The notes below the pieces were generated by a model. It had not been told where the DNA came from. It saw nothing but the letters and a program-made list of their open reading frames with translations, and did no database searches. A stretch of DNA of 64,000 nucleotides from Pyxidicoccus trucidator (lineage in GTDB: Bacteria; Myxococcota; Myxococcia; Myxococcales; Myxococcaceae), in assembly GCF_010894435.1 (NCBI RefSeq), contig NZ_JAAIXZ010000022.1, positions 144,382 to 208,381 of the forward strand, in the 5' to 3' direction. This document shows positions 26,663 to 35,169 of this stretch, one piece after another (within the stretch, counting starts at the first letter, position 1; each line of letters begins with the position of its first letter). Position numbers and translations under genes: made by a program.

Positions 26663-27330
26663 TCAGGCGCCTGGACGGGAGTAGTAGGGCTGAATGGGGC
26701 CGCCGATGAGCTCGAAATGATGGATGAGCTCCCCCGCGTGCTTGTAGATCTCCGCTGGCGAGAGAGTCTCGTTCTTTCGCCTGACCCCGCGCCAGGCTTC
26801 GTTCCAGAGACCTCCCGAGGGTCCTCCATCATGAATCCGCCTGTGCATGTCGCGCGGAATCGGAAGGGTGTAGTCGTGGATTTTGCCCCCCCCCTCGCCT
26901 CGAACCACTCCGCCAGGTCTCGGGCCTGGGGGAAGATGTGGTGCTTCTCGAAGCGGCTGGGCGGGAGCCGGTGTGACGGGGGGATGAATCGCTCGGGGCC
27001 GCCGTTCCAGTTGGGGAACACCATGACGGCGCCACCGGGCAGTTTCCCCGCGCCGCCCCAATTCCTCCGCGGGCCACTGCCCGGCGCCGCCGGAGGAGGG
27101 CGCGCCCCCGGGAAGCGCGCCAGCTCGACGTCGCTGGGCATGTCCTCGCAGCCGTAGAAGCCGCAGGCGTCGCCCAGGCACACGAGGGTGACGCACGAGT
27201 CCTCCTCGGGGTCGTCGCACTCCACCGCAGCCTCGTCCCACGCCTGCTGCAAGGGTGCGCGAGGAGTCGTGGAGCAGCCCAGCAACGGCACGGCCAGTAG
27301 CGAAAGCCACAAAACGTGTAGAGTTCGCAT
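26663..27330 (-). pseudogene. SitA-type lipoprotein toxin, frameshifted at a G9 tract
   Basis: The start (27330) encodes a lipoprotein signal (MRTLHVLWLSLLAVPLLGC), then the family's acidic Cys-rich segment (CDDPEEDSCVTLVCLGDACG) and the AHH/HNH-like region FEKHHIFPQARDLAEWFEAR. The reading frame is then lost. The expected continuation (KIHDYTLPIPRDMHRRIHDG ... LIGGPIQPYYSRPGA) is found in another frame ending at 26663. The break coincides with nine consecutive G on the coding strand (C9 at 26886-26894); seven or ten G would restore one frame of about 220 residues. SitA proteins are polymorphic toxins transferred between cells by outer-membrane exchange. Confidence 0.85.
26886..26894. repeat. 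Homopolymer C9/G9 tract at the sitA frameshift
   Basis: Nine C on the plus strand (G9 in the coding strand) mark the exact point where the sitA frame is lost. Such tracts are prone to slipped-strand mispairing and to sequencing error; either could explain the frameshift. Confidence 0.9.
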
Positions 27331-27342
27331 GGTCGGCGAACC

Positions 27343-27470
27343 CTACCAATTTGCCATGCTCTTCGACGCGAGCACCTCCAGCACCCTGTCCAGCTTCGCG
27401 TTCGTGTCCCGCCGCTGCGCCTCGGGCAACTCAGGCTTCCCGCCGCTGGCGGCGTTGTGAAGCAGGACGC
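27343..27470 (-). pseudogene. 3' remnant of a gene upstream of sitA (sitB-like position)
   Basis: About 42 codons on the minus strand (LHNAASGGKPELPEAQRRDT ... NAKLDRVLEVLASKSMANW, stop at 27343) have normal amphipathic helix composition and end 12 nt before the sitA start. In M. xanthus sit operons a sitB gene precedes sitA, so this is probably its C-terminus. Upstream of about 27470 the minus-strand frame is only the antisense of the AraC fragment, so the gene is truncated at the island border. Confidence 0.5.
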
Positions 27471-27475
27471 AACAG

Positions 27476-27784
27476 GTAGCGGCGAGCGTCACGCGCAACG
27501 TGAGCCTGCGGGAGCTCGCGGCGGCCGCGCGCCTCAGCCCCTGGCATCTGGTGCGAGCCTTCCGCGACCAGCTCGGGCAGACGCCCCAGGTGTACCTGCG
27601 CAGCCTGCGCGTGCGCGAGGCACAGCGGCAGCTCGTCGCCGGGCTGCCGCTCGCCGAGGTGGCGCTGGCGTGCGGCTTCGCCGACCAGAGCCACCTCACC
27701 AAGCAGTTCACCCGCACGCTCGGCATCACGCCGGGCGACTACCGCACCGCCGTGCGCGCGGGGCGGGGCGGCCGCGCGCGCTGA
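27476..27784 (+). pseudogene. AraC-family regulator, C-terminal HTH fragment
   Basis: This frame encodes a complete AraC-type double helix-turn-helix domain: VTRNVSLRELAAAARLSPWH LVRAFRDQLGQTP, then LAEVALACGFADQSHLTKQF and TLGITPGDYR, ending AGRGGRAR. In-frame sequence before about 27476 is unrelated (the sitB-like remnant antisense) and meets a stop at 27458, so the ligand-binding half is missing. A GTG at 27500 could start a 94-residue HTH-only protein, but no ribosome site supports it. The likely N-terminal half lies 2.5 kb upstream. Confidence 0.75.
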
Positions 27785-27787
27785 CTC
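27755..27787. repeat. 33-bp direct repeat, right copy
   Basis: Identical to 24995-25027. Here it is in its native context as the 3' end of the AraC HTH fragment, including the stop codon and three following bases. Confidence 0.85.
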
Positions 27788-27852
27788 GATTCTTCTTGGA
27801 GTTCTCCGCCACTGGCAGTGAACTCACGCTTCCTCAACCCTGGGAGCGTGCA

Positions 27853-28161
27853 ATGAATCGTCAGACGTGGAGCGGAGCCGTCGTGGTGGCCTTGCTGCTG
27901 ACTGGCTGTGGTGGCGGCATGGAGTCCCAGACCCCGGAGGGCGCACAGCCCACGGAGTCCGCTGTCCATCAGTCGCTCTCCGACCCCTGGTACTGCGACC
28001 CCGCCGAATGGTGCCACGTCAGCGAGGACATCTTGGAATGTCCTCCGGGCGCCCCCTATGGGACGGCCTATGCGTGGCCCACGCAGGCGGGCGGCTACTG
28101 CACCCAGCGCTTCGCGTGCGGCGCCAACTTCCCCTTCTGCCCCGTCCCCATCGAGCCCTGA
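27853..28161 (+). CDS. Small Cys-rich lipoprotein
   Basis: A 102-residue exported lipoprotein from the ATG at 27853 (GGGAG 6 nt upstream). MNRQTWSGAVVVALLLTGC gives signal peptide and lipobox. The mature peptide has seven cysteines in a short aromatic-rich stretch (WYCDPAEWCHVSEDILECPPG ending CGANFPFCPVPIEP), suggesting a disulfide-stabilised fold. It resembles the small lipoprotein at 13927-14133 in design but not in sequence. No function can be assigned. Confidence 0.7.
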   Translation: MNRQTWSGAVVVALLLTGCGGGMESQTPEGAQPTESAVHQSLSDPWYCDPAEWCHVSEDILECPPGAPYGTAYAWPTQAGGYCTQRFACGANFPFCPVPIEP

Positions 28162-28281
28162 CCTGGATTACTGTCGCCATGCAGTGGCATCAACCCCTCC
28201 CCTCATGGAGGTACTACAGCGGCGCCTGTCCGAGGCATCCCCAGACCTGAGCCGAGCCACGGCACTGACCTGCGGAAAAGA

Positions 28282-28310
28282 GAGACCTCCGCCACTTTCG
28301 CGGAGGTCTC
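28282..28310. terminator. Perfect 11-bp hairpin between convergent genes
   Basis: Arms 28282-28292 and 28300-28310 pair perfectly with a 7-nt loop. It lies between the Cys-rich lipoprotein (plus) and the AraC gene (minus), whose stops are 28161 and 28411, so it can terminate either. The sequence before the left arm is A-rich, which gives U residues on the minus-strand transcript. Confidence 0.7.
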
Positions 28311-28410
28311 GTGTGCAGGCAGGCCAAGCGAAATCTCTACGTGTGTCTGCTGTCCTGTTGGCTGTGCGCGTGAGAGTCCGTCCACCGAGAGGGCAAACTC
28401 AATGGCCCCC

Positions 28411-29427
28411 TCAAACGGGGCGTTGGCGAAACGCGCGCGGTGATTTTCCGTACCACCGCTTGAAGGCCCTGCTGAAGGCACTGACCTCGGAGAAGCCGAG
28501 CAGGAAGGCCAGGTCCGACACGCTGGCCCTCGGGTCCATGAGGTGTTGGCGCGCGGCTGTTCGCCGGACATCATCGATCAGCTCGCGGAAGGAGATTCGT
28601 TCTTCATCGAGTCGCCGTCGCAGCGTCCGTTCCGTCGTCCCCAGCCGCCGGGCGACGGCGGCCATGCGAGGCTCCCCCTCGCTGAGCAGCTCGAGGATGG
28701 AGGTGCGCACGCGGTCGGTGAACGTCTGGCTCGCACGCAAGGTGCGCAACTGGGCGGTCGCGTAGCGCTCGAAGAATGACCCCATGGGAGTCTTCGTCCC
28801 GGCGGGAGCGCGGTCGAGCACGCCGGTTGGGACGACCAGCCCATCCCAATCCGCACCGAACCGGACCACCCGGAAGAACCGACGGTGCGCGGCCGCGGGA
28901 CGCGGTGCGGGATGATGGAAGGCCACCTCGACCGGATCGAAATCGAGGCCGCTCGCCAATCGAATCACGTGGAGGATGCTCGCGATCGAGTTCTCGTTCA
29001 TCACACGCATTCCGAGGCCGGGCTCTCGGGCTCGGACGAACTCGAGCCGCAGCCCGTCGCGATCTTCTGACAGCTGGATGCGCGCGGTGTCGGCCAGCAG
29101 CGCGTAGTAGCGCATCGCACGGTGGATTCCCTCGCGGACGCTCGTGGAGGTAATCGCCGCGAAGCCGACCACGCCAAGGTCGCCCGGGGAGATCATCTCC
29201 GCGAACTGGATGGGCACCGAGGGGTCGGCGAGCGTGCGGACCACGTGCTCCCAGTACTGTAACGCCGGGCCGAACGAGAGCCTGGCGTCAGGATCCGCCA
29301 GGGTGCGACGGTTGGTCTGCATCAACCGCAGGATGTCGCTCTCCCCGAAACCGCGGGAGAGCGCGAAGCCCAGCATCTGATGGCCGAGCGCCGTTCCATA
29401 GGTGCCGCGCAGAAGGGAGTCATCCAT
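28411..29427 (-). CDS. AraC-family regulator (PF12625 sensing domain)
   Basis: A 338-residue AraC/XylS-type regulator. Residues about 15-205 are the helical ligand-binding domain typical of OruR/MmsR-like members (ALRYWEHVVRTL-like: ALQYWEHVVRTLADPS, GDLGVVGFAAITS, REGIHRAMRYYALL). The C-terminal HTH pair is ERTLRRRLDEERISFRELID and VSDLAFLLGFSEVSAFSRAF followed by KRWYGKSPRAFR. Start MDDSLLRGTYG (29427) is the plausible one; residues upstream in the longer frame are not regulator-like. It follows the SMP-30-like gene with only 38 nt between and is probably co-transcribed, perhaps controlling it. Confidence 0.88.
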   Translation of the reverse strand: MDDSLLRGTYGTALGHQMLGFALSRGFGESDILRLMQTNRRTLADPDARLSFGPALQYWEHVVRTLADPSVPIQFAEMISPGDLGVVGFAAITSTSVREGIHRAMRYYALLADTARIQLSEDRDGLRLEFVRAREPGLGMRVMNENSIASILHVIRLASGLDFDPVEVAFHHPAPRPAAAHRRFFRVVRFGADWDGLVVPTGVLDRAPAGTKTPMGSFFERYATAQLRTLRASQTFTDRVRTSILELLSEGEPRMAAVARRLGTTERTLRRRLDEERISFRELIDDVRRTAARQHLMDPRASVSDLAFLLGFSEVSAFSRAFKRWYGKSPRAFRQRPV

Positions 29428-29465
29428 CGCGTGAGCGAAAAGACTCCCAGACGTCGCGCAGTGCG

Positions 29466-30647
29466 TCAAGGCACCGGCACGCGCGCGATTCCCTGGCCGT
29501 GCAGTGTTCCCAGATAGAGCCACGACGCGTGGGGAACGGCGCTGCTGAGTGCGAACAAGCCCCCGGTGGCGTCGTGGAAGCTGCGCACCAGGGTGCCCTG
29601 GGAATCATGCACGGTCACCAGCACGTGCGAATCCACAGGGAAGCCGGCGACGAGCTGCTCGTACGTGTAATTCCGGAGGAGCGCGCGCCGCTGCTCCGCG
29701 CTCCCGGAGAGCTGGTCGAGCTGCTGGGTGCGCAGGTAGCCGGTCGTCCAGAGCCGGCCCTGCTCATCGAGCGTGATGTTGTCGGGCGTGACGGGAAGGT
29801 TTTCGGCGAAGGGCTCGGTGGTTCCGGCGCGCTCGCCCGCGAGCCAGTGCCGGAACACCCGACCCCGGAAGGTCTCCGCGATCAGCACCGCGCTCTCGTC
29901 GGGAGTCACCGCGATTCCGTTGGCGAAGTAGATTCCGTCCACGACCACGCGGACCGCTCCGGTCGACGGCTCGTATGCCACCACGCGGCCATGGGGCATT
30001 CCCTCGAGGAAGTCGTAGGGCCAGGCACTGTCGTACCGGGTACTGGCGTCGGTGACATAGACGGTTCCATCGGCGGCGACCGCGAGCTCGTCGGCGTACT
30101 CGAGCAACGTCCCATCGACCCGATCCGCCAGGGTGCGTACGACGCCTTCGGGACTGATGCCAACAAGACCGCGCACTCCGGCAGCGACCAGCAGGTTGCC
30201 GCACGTATCGAAGGCAAGTCCCAGGGGACGTGCGTCTGGCAGCGTTGCCAGCGCGGTGAACGAAGTCGGACGGCCTTCGGCATCGACGGTTGCTCGCCAG
30301 ACGGTTCCATCCGCGGTTCCGGTGTACAGCGTGCCGTGCGAGTCGAACACGATGTCTTCCGCGCCTCGCAACTGCGTGGTCCCGAAGCGCTCAGCGCCTT
30401 CCAGCGCGTTGTTCACGGAGAGAGGCCCCTCGTACGCGGGTGGGGCAGGGGTCGTCCAGGCGGTCACCTCCGTTGGCGGTGCGATCGCGCGTTGCGAACG
30501 CGCGGGCGAGGCGTCCCGAGCGGCGAAGGGATGGCACTGTGTCAGCGACGGCGCGGTGTCTTCCTCCACCTCCGGCTCCGAACTGTTGCAGCCCAGGGTC
30601 ATCAACGTCGTCACGGCGAATCGGCCCAGCAGGTTGAGCGTCTTCAT
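29466..30647 (-). CDS. SMP-30/strictosidine-synthase-like beta-propeller lipoprotein
   Basis: A 393-residue exported protein. MKTLNLLGRF (30647) follows AGGAGG, and TLMTLGC is a lipobox. The body has six-bladed propeller repeats of the SMP-30/gluconolactonase/strictosidine synthase class: GAEDIVFDSHGTLYTGTADG, GLAFDTCGNLLVAAG, DELAVAADGTVYVTDAS, GIYFANGIAVTPDESAVLIA and ITLDEQGRLWTTG. FANGIAVTPD matches the metal-binding loop. Relatives hydrolyse lactones or related esters. The substrate is unknown, and the gene is followed in operon by an AraC regulator. Confidence 0.82.
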   Translation of the reverse strand: MKTLNLLGRFAVTTLMTLGCNSSEPEVEEDTAPSLTQCHPFAARDASPARSQRAIAPPTEVTAWTTPAPPAYEGPLSVNNALEGAERFGTTQLRGAEDIVFDSHGTLYTGTADGTVWRATVDAEGRPTSFTALATLPDARPLGLAFDTCGNLLVAAGVRGLVGISPEGVVRTLADRVDGTLLEYADELAVAADGTVYVTDASTRYDSAWPYDFLEGMPHGRVVAYEPSTGAVRVVVDGIYFANGIAVTPDESAVLIAETFRGRVFRHWLAGERAGTTEPFAENLPVTPDNITLDEQGRLWTTGYLRTQQLDQLSGSAEQRRALLRNYTYEQLVAGFPVDSHVLVTVHDSQGTLVRSFHDATGGLFALSSAVPHASWLYLGTLHGQGIARVPVP

Positions 30648-30928
30648 GTCGAGCTTCCTCCTGCCGTCATAGGTAGACGGTTCGAGGTTCGCCGACTTGA
30701 CTTCAGCGGCCAGTGACTTGACCCCTGGACGGGTCGTCGGCGCGTATCGAACGCGCTCGGTCAACGGCGTCGTCTGGGTTGGGTACCACCGGGAGCCGGG
30801 GCGGCTCGCGCGCCCGCGTGCGTTGCTGGACGCGACACTCGCCCGGCTTGGGTGCTGAGTCCGGTCATGCTTTGACTATGCACTCCGGAGGTTGAGAGCG
30901 CTCCCGAGGACGAGGCTCGACCGCACCC

Positions 30929-32665
30929 ATGCCGTTTCTGCTGACCCTGCCGGATGGCCGTCACGTCGCACTGGAGAAGCCCGTGGTGTCCCTGGGCACG
31001 GACCCCGCCTGTGACATCATTCTCCAGGTGCCCGGAGTGAAGGCCAGCCATGCCTTGCTCTTCCGCGACGAGCGTGGCTGGTCGGTGTCCGCCGCCGGCA
31101 AGGGCTGTGACGTGCGCGTGCGAGGCAAGCGCGTGGAGCTGGCCCCGCTGGCACCGGGAGACGCCTTCGTCGTGGGCAAGGCCACACTCACCCTGGGCTT
31201 CTCCGAGGACGCCCCGGAGGTGTCGAAGCCGGGCTCCGAGACGGCGCCCCATGGACAGCTCGTGGCCGTGCTGACGGGCTTCGCCTCGCGGCTGCTCGCG
31301 CAGCGCCCGTCCACGGAGTTGCTGGAAGTGACGATGCGCGGGCTCGCGGAGGTGACGGGCGCGGACGTGGGCTTCCTCGTGTCGGCGGAAGGGGAGCGGC
31401 GCCAGGTGCTGTGCGCCACCGGCCCGGTGCCGGAGGCGGCGGTGGTGGACAGTCTGGTGAATCAGGTGGTGGCCTCGGGAGCGCCCGTGTGGGTGCCCGA
31501 CGTGGCCGCGGACGCGGCGCTGGCAGGAGCACCCAGCGTCGTGGCGCTGCGTCTCACCTCCGCCCTGGTGCTTCCCCTGCGCGCCGGGGCAGCACCCCGC
31601 TGCGCCGTGTATCTGGGCCGGCGCATGGGGCGCACTCCGTTCTCCGCCGCGCACCTGGAAGAGGCCATGGCCCTCTCCTCGCTGGCCTCGCTGCTGCTGG
31701 CCACCTCGCACGAGCTGACGGAGCTGCGCGCGCAGGTGGACAACCTCACCCAGCGCATCTCCGCGGCCACCTTCGAGGGACTCATCGGCGAGTCCCCTGC
31801 CATGCGCGAGCTCTACCGACAGGTGGAGCGCCTGGGGCCCACGTCCCTCCACGTGCTCATCCAGGGCGAGACGGGCACGGGCAAGGAAGAGGTCGCCCGG
31901 GCGCTGCACCGCCGCAGCGGACGGCGCGGGCGACTGGTGGCCATCAACTGCGCGGCGCTGCCCGAGTCCCTCATCGAGCGGGAGCTGTTCGGCCATGTGC
32001 GCGGCGCCTTCTCGGGCGCGGGGGCGGACAGGGCCGGGCTGGTGGAGGCGGCGGACGGCGGCACGCTCTTCCTCGACGAAATCGGGGACATGCCCTTCGC
32101 CCTCCAGTCGCGGCTGCTGCGCGTGGTCCAGGAGCGCGAGGTGACGCGGCTGGGCGAGAGCCGCCCGCGCAAGGTCGACATGCGCGTTCTCTCCGCCACG
32201 CACCAGCCCCTCAAGGCTCGCGTCGCCCAGGGCACCTTTCGCGAGGACCTGCTCTATCGGCTGGACGAGGTCCGCGTCGAGGTGCCCCCATTGCGCGAGC
32301 GGGGCGACGACGTGCTGCTCATCGCCCACCACGTGCTGAAGCAGGAGGGCCGGCGCGCGAAGGGCTTCACCCAGAAGGCCACCGAGGCCCTGCGGGGCCA
32401 CCCCTTCCCGGGCAACGTGCGCGAGCTGGTGTCGCGGGTGCGGCGCGCGGCCATCCTCGCCCCGGGAGAGCTCCTCGGCGTCGAGGACCTGGAGCTGGGC
32501 GCGGACTCGACGCCCCTGGTCCCCCTGGATGCGGCTCGCGATGCCTTCGTGCAGCGCTATGTGCGCGAGGCCATCGCTCGCAACGGTGGGAGCAAGAAAG
32601 AGGCGGCGCAGGCCCTTGGAATCGGGCTGCGCTCGGTGTTCCGATACCTGGGCGAAGAGGAGTGA
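30929..32665 (+). CDS. Sigma-54-dependent activator with FHA and GAF domains
   Basis: A 578-residue enhancer-binding protein. The N-terminal FHA domain (about 1-95, VSLGTDPACDIIL) reads phospho-Thr signals from Ser/Thr kinases. A GAF domain follows (about 110-265), then the AAA+ core: Walker A GETGTGKEE (about 312-320), ELFGHVRGAFSGAG (about 350-363) and LFLDEIGDMP. A Fis-type HTH (GGSKKEAAQALGIGLRSVFR) ends the protein. The sigma-54 contact loop reads GAFSGA rather than GAFTGA. FHA-type activators of this design are a myxobacterial speciality. The kinase at 33325 is a plausible upstream partner by proximity only. Confidence 0.93.
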   Translation: MPFLLTLPDGRHVALEKPVVSLGTDPACDIILQVPGVKASHALLFRDERGWSVSAAGKGCDVRVRGKRVELAPLAPGDAFVVGKATLTLGFSEDAPEVSKPGSETAPHGQLVAVLTGFASRLLAQRPSTELLEVTMRGLAEVTGADVGFLVSAEGERRQVLCATGPVPEAAVVDSLVNQVVASGAPVWVPDVAADAALAGAPSVVALRLTSALVLPLRAGAAPRCAVYLGRRMGRTPFSAAHLEEAMALSSLASLLLATSHELTELRAQVDNLTQRISAATFEGLIGESPAMRELYRQVERLGPTSLHVLIQGETGTGKEEVARALHRRSGRRGRLVAINCAALPESLIERELFGHVRGAFSGAGADRAGLVEAADGGTLFLDEIGDMPFALQSRLLRVVQEREVTRLGESRPRKVDMRVLSATHQPLKARVAQGTFREDLLYRLDEVRVEVPPLRERGDDVLLIAHHVLKQEGRRAKGFTQKATEALRGHPFPGNVRELVSRVRRAAILAPGELLGVEDLELGADSTPLVPLDAARDAFVQRYVREAIARNGGSKKEAAQALGIGLRSVFRYLGEEE

Positions 32666-32732
32666 CGGCCACGCGCTCCGACGCAGCGGGACTGTCCTTC
32701 CGCCCGTGGCCTGGAGTACTCCTGGCCTTCCC

Positions 32733-33275
32733 ATGCGCCCGCACTTCCTGTCATTTCTCGCGCCGCTCGCGCTCCTGACGGTGCTCGGGTGTCCGCTCGA
32801 CATCCAGGTCCGGTCCGAGGACGCGGCGGACGCGGGCTGTCAGGGAGACACCTGCGTGCGGGCGTGTACCGGCGACTTCGAGTGTCCGGAAGGGCAGCGG
32901 TGTGACGCCTTCTACGAGGAGTGTGAGTCCGGGCCTCGACTCACGCAGGTGTGCTCCGGCGTGGCCTCCTGCCCGGCCTTCGCCAGCTGCGAGGACGGCC
33001 GCTGTGAGCTGCGCTGCTCGTATGGCTGCCCGCCAGGCTACCGGTGTGACCCGGAGTCGGTGTGCGTCGAGGAGTGCACCGCGGGGCAGCCGGAGACGCT
33101 GGGGAACTTCTGCGAGTCCTCGCTGGACTGCACCCGTTGTGGCTTCTGCGTGGACGCGGGCGGCGCGAAGAAGTGCCACCGGCCCTGCACGTCCGACTCG
33201 GATTGTCCCGGCGGCCCGTCCGGCGCATGCCAGCCGGTGCCAGGAGGCAGCCTTCGCGTCTGCCGGTTGTCGTGA
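32733..33275 (+). CDS. Cys-rich lipoprotein
   Basis: A 180-residue exported lipoprotein; the ATG at 32733 gives MRPHFLSFLAPLALLTVLGC as signal peptide and lipobox. The mature part holds more than twenty cysteines in short EGF/Dickkopf-like loops (CTGDFECPEGQRC, CPAFASCEDGRC, CPPGYRC, CTSDSDCPGG), a pattern frequent in myxobacterial surface proteins. It lies between the sigma-54 activator and the Ser/Thr kinase on the same strand (gaps 67 and 49 nt), so it may be co-transcribed with them. No enzymatic motif. Confidence 0.78.
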   Translation: MRPHFLSFLAPLALLTVLGCPLDIQVRSEDAADAGCQGDTCVRACTGDFECPEGQRCDAFYEECESGPRLTQVCSGVASCPAFASCEDGRCELRCSYGCPPGYRCDPESVCVEECTAGQPETLGNFCESSLDCTRCGFCVDAGGAKKCHRPCTSDSDCPGGPSGACQPVPGGSLRVCRLS

Positions 33276-33324
33276 GCCCCCGACAATTGCCCGCCTGGGG
33301 CGGCGTCTCTAGACTGCGCTCGCG

Positions 33325-35169
33325 ATGAAGGACGAACTGCTGGCCGGCCGCTACCAGTTGGAGCAGGAACTGGGGCGTGGAGGCATGGCCACGGTCTTCC
33401 TGGCCACGGACCTGCGGCTGGCGCGCCGGGTGGCGGTGAAGGTGATGCACCCGGGCGAGGACGGACGCCGCGCCGAGCGCTTCCGCCGCGAAGCCGAACT
33501 GGCGGCCTCGCTCAAGCATCCCAATGTGCTGGAGGTCCACGACTTCGGCGAGGACGCGGTGCGCGGCCCCTTCCTCGTGTGTGAATGGGTGCAGGGCGAG
33601 AGCCTGCGCGAGCTGGCGCGGAGGCTCGCTCCCGTGCCGGCCGAAGTGGCGGTGTTGCTGGGCTGGGAGCTTGCCCGGGCGCTGGAGGCCGCGCACGCGC
33701 GCGGCGTGGTGCACCGTGACGTGAAGCCGGAGAACGTGCTGGTGTCGAAGGGCGGCCCGCTGAAGCTGGCGGACTTCGGCATCGCCGCACTGGCTGACCA
33801 GGAGCGGCTGACGAGCACCGGCTCAATCACAGGCTCGCTGGCGTACATGGCGCCCGAGCGCATCGACACCGGCGCCTGGTCTCCCGCGTCGGATGTCTAC
33901 GCGGTGGGCGTCATCCTCTTCGAGCTGTGCACGGGCACGACGCCACATGCCGGGAAGGGGAGCGCCCACCTCGCAGTCTCCGTGATGACGCGGGACGCGC
34001 CGCCACTGTCCGAGAGCGCTCCAGGGACCCCGGAGCCGCTCGCCGCGCTGGTGGACCGGTGCCTTGCCCGCGACGCGCGTGATCGGCCGTCGGATGGCGC
34101 GGAACTGGCCGCGTGTCTGGAGGCGACGGTGGTGCGGCTCGTGGGGCCTCCCGCCGAGGCGTCGCGACACTTCTTCCTGGACCCGGAGGCGTCTGCCGCG
34201 CGCTGGAGTGAGGCCCGGTTCCAGCGACTGCTGGGGGAAGGGCGCGCGCTGCTGTCGGCAGGAGAGGGCGCGAGGGCCGCGAGGCTGCTCAACGAGGCCC
34301 TCGCGCTGAGGCCCGCGTCCCCCGAAGTCCTGGCGCTCCTGCGCGCACGCCCGAGCGTGGGGCGGGCAAAGGTCTTCGGTGGAAGCGCTGTCCTGGTGGG
34401 CCTCGTGGGCGTCATGGGCTGGGGCGCGTGGAAGGTGTCGTTACGGCACTCGCCTGAAAGCGCCAGCTCCGCGGTCGCGTCGCTGCCGGCCTCTCCGCTC
34501 GTGCCGACACCTGCACCTGAAGCACGCCCTCACGTCGAAGGCCAGGCTTCGGTGTCCGCGCGCCCACTTCGCGGCGCGACGGTGTCGGGGACCGGAGCGC
34601 CAGCACGCTCCGGCGCTCAGCCTTCTGCGCCCGCCCGTCTGCGTACACCGCCGGTCTCGCTACCACCCGAAGCAACTCCCACCGGGACACAGGAACACAC
34701 GACACCGAGCCCGCCGCGCGCCGAAGCGCCTCCTGCCGAGGCACAGGGCTACGCGACGCTGACGGTGATGACGCGCCCCTGGGCCGAGGTGTTCGTGGAC
34801 GGCCAGAGCCGGGGCTACACGCCGCGCGTGCGCGAGGTGCGCCTGTCGCCCGGCACGCACCGGCTGCGTTTCGACAACCCGCTGTGTGACGTGGTGGAGG
34901 AGGTCATCGACGTCGCCGCTGGCGAAGCCGTGTCCCGTGAAGTCGTCCTCCAGGTGCGCAAGGCGGACGTCACCATCATCGCACCTGCGGGGGCCCGCCT
35001 CTTCATCGACGGCGTCGAGGTGGGCGTCGCCCCGCTGCCAGGGCCCGTGAGTGTCACCCACGGCGAGCATGTCCTGTCGGCCCGGGGACCCGGAGGCGAC
35101 GTCCTGCGACAGGACTTCGAAGCCGTCGCGGGCGAGCGGACCGAAGTGGTCCTGGGGAGCAGGCGATGA
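33325..35169 (+). CDS. Transmembrane Ser/Thr protein kinase with two PEGA domains
   Basis: A 614-residue eukaryotic-like kinase. The kinase domain (about 8-275) has GRGGMATVF, the catalytic Lys39 (VAVKVM), HRDVKPEN near 130, DFGIAA near 150 and APERID, with an activation loop rich in Ser/Thr. A single membrane helix lies near 352-372. The outer part has a Pro/Ala-rich linker and two PEGA beta modules (about 475-545 and 548-612; VFVDGQSRGYTPRVREVRLS and LFIDGVEVGVAPLPGPVSV). PEGA modules are thought to bind surface components. It is translationally coupled to the next gene by an ATGA overlap. Confidence 0.93.
   Translation: MKDELLAGRYQLEQELGRGGMATVFLATDLRLARRVAVKVMHPGEDGRRAERFRREAELAASLKHPNVLEVHDFGEDAVRGPFLVCEWVQGESLRELARRLAPVPAEVAVLLGWELARALEAAHARGVVHRDVKPENVLVSKGGPLKLADFGIAALADQERLTSTGSITGSLAYMAPERIDTGAWSPASDVYAVGVILFELCTGTTPHAGKGSAHLAVSVMTRDAPPLSESAPGTPEPLAALVDRCLARDARDRPSDGAELAACLEATVVRLVGPPAEASRHFFLDPEASAARWSEARFQRLLGEGRALLSAGEGARAARLLNEALALRPASPEVLALLRARPSVGRAKVFGGSAVLVGLVGVMGWGAWKVSLRHSPESASSAVASLPASPLVPTPAPEARPHVEGQASVSARPLRGATVSGTGAPARSGAQPSAPARLRTPPVSLPPEATPTGTQEHTTPSPPRAEAPPAEAQGYATLTVMTRPWAEVFVDGQSRGYTPRVREVRLSPGTHRLRFDNPLCDVVEEVIDVAAGEAVSREVVLQVRKADVTIIAPAGARLFIDGVEVGVAPLPGPVSVTHGEHVLSARGPGGDVLRQDFEAVAGERTEVVLGSRR

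Noticed and set aside
27500..27784. A stand-alone 94-residue AraC HTH protein starting at GTG 27500
   Set aside because: No ribosome site, and the domain is normally the C-terminal half of a larger protein whose other half lies upstream; treated as a fragment.
30761..32803. A 680-codon minus-strand frame opposite the sigma-54 activator
   Set aside because: Antisense shadow; His/Arg/Gln-rich without family features, while the plus strand has a complete enhancer-binding protein.
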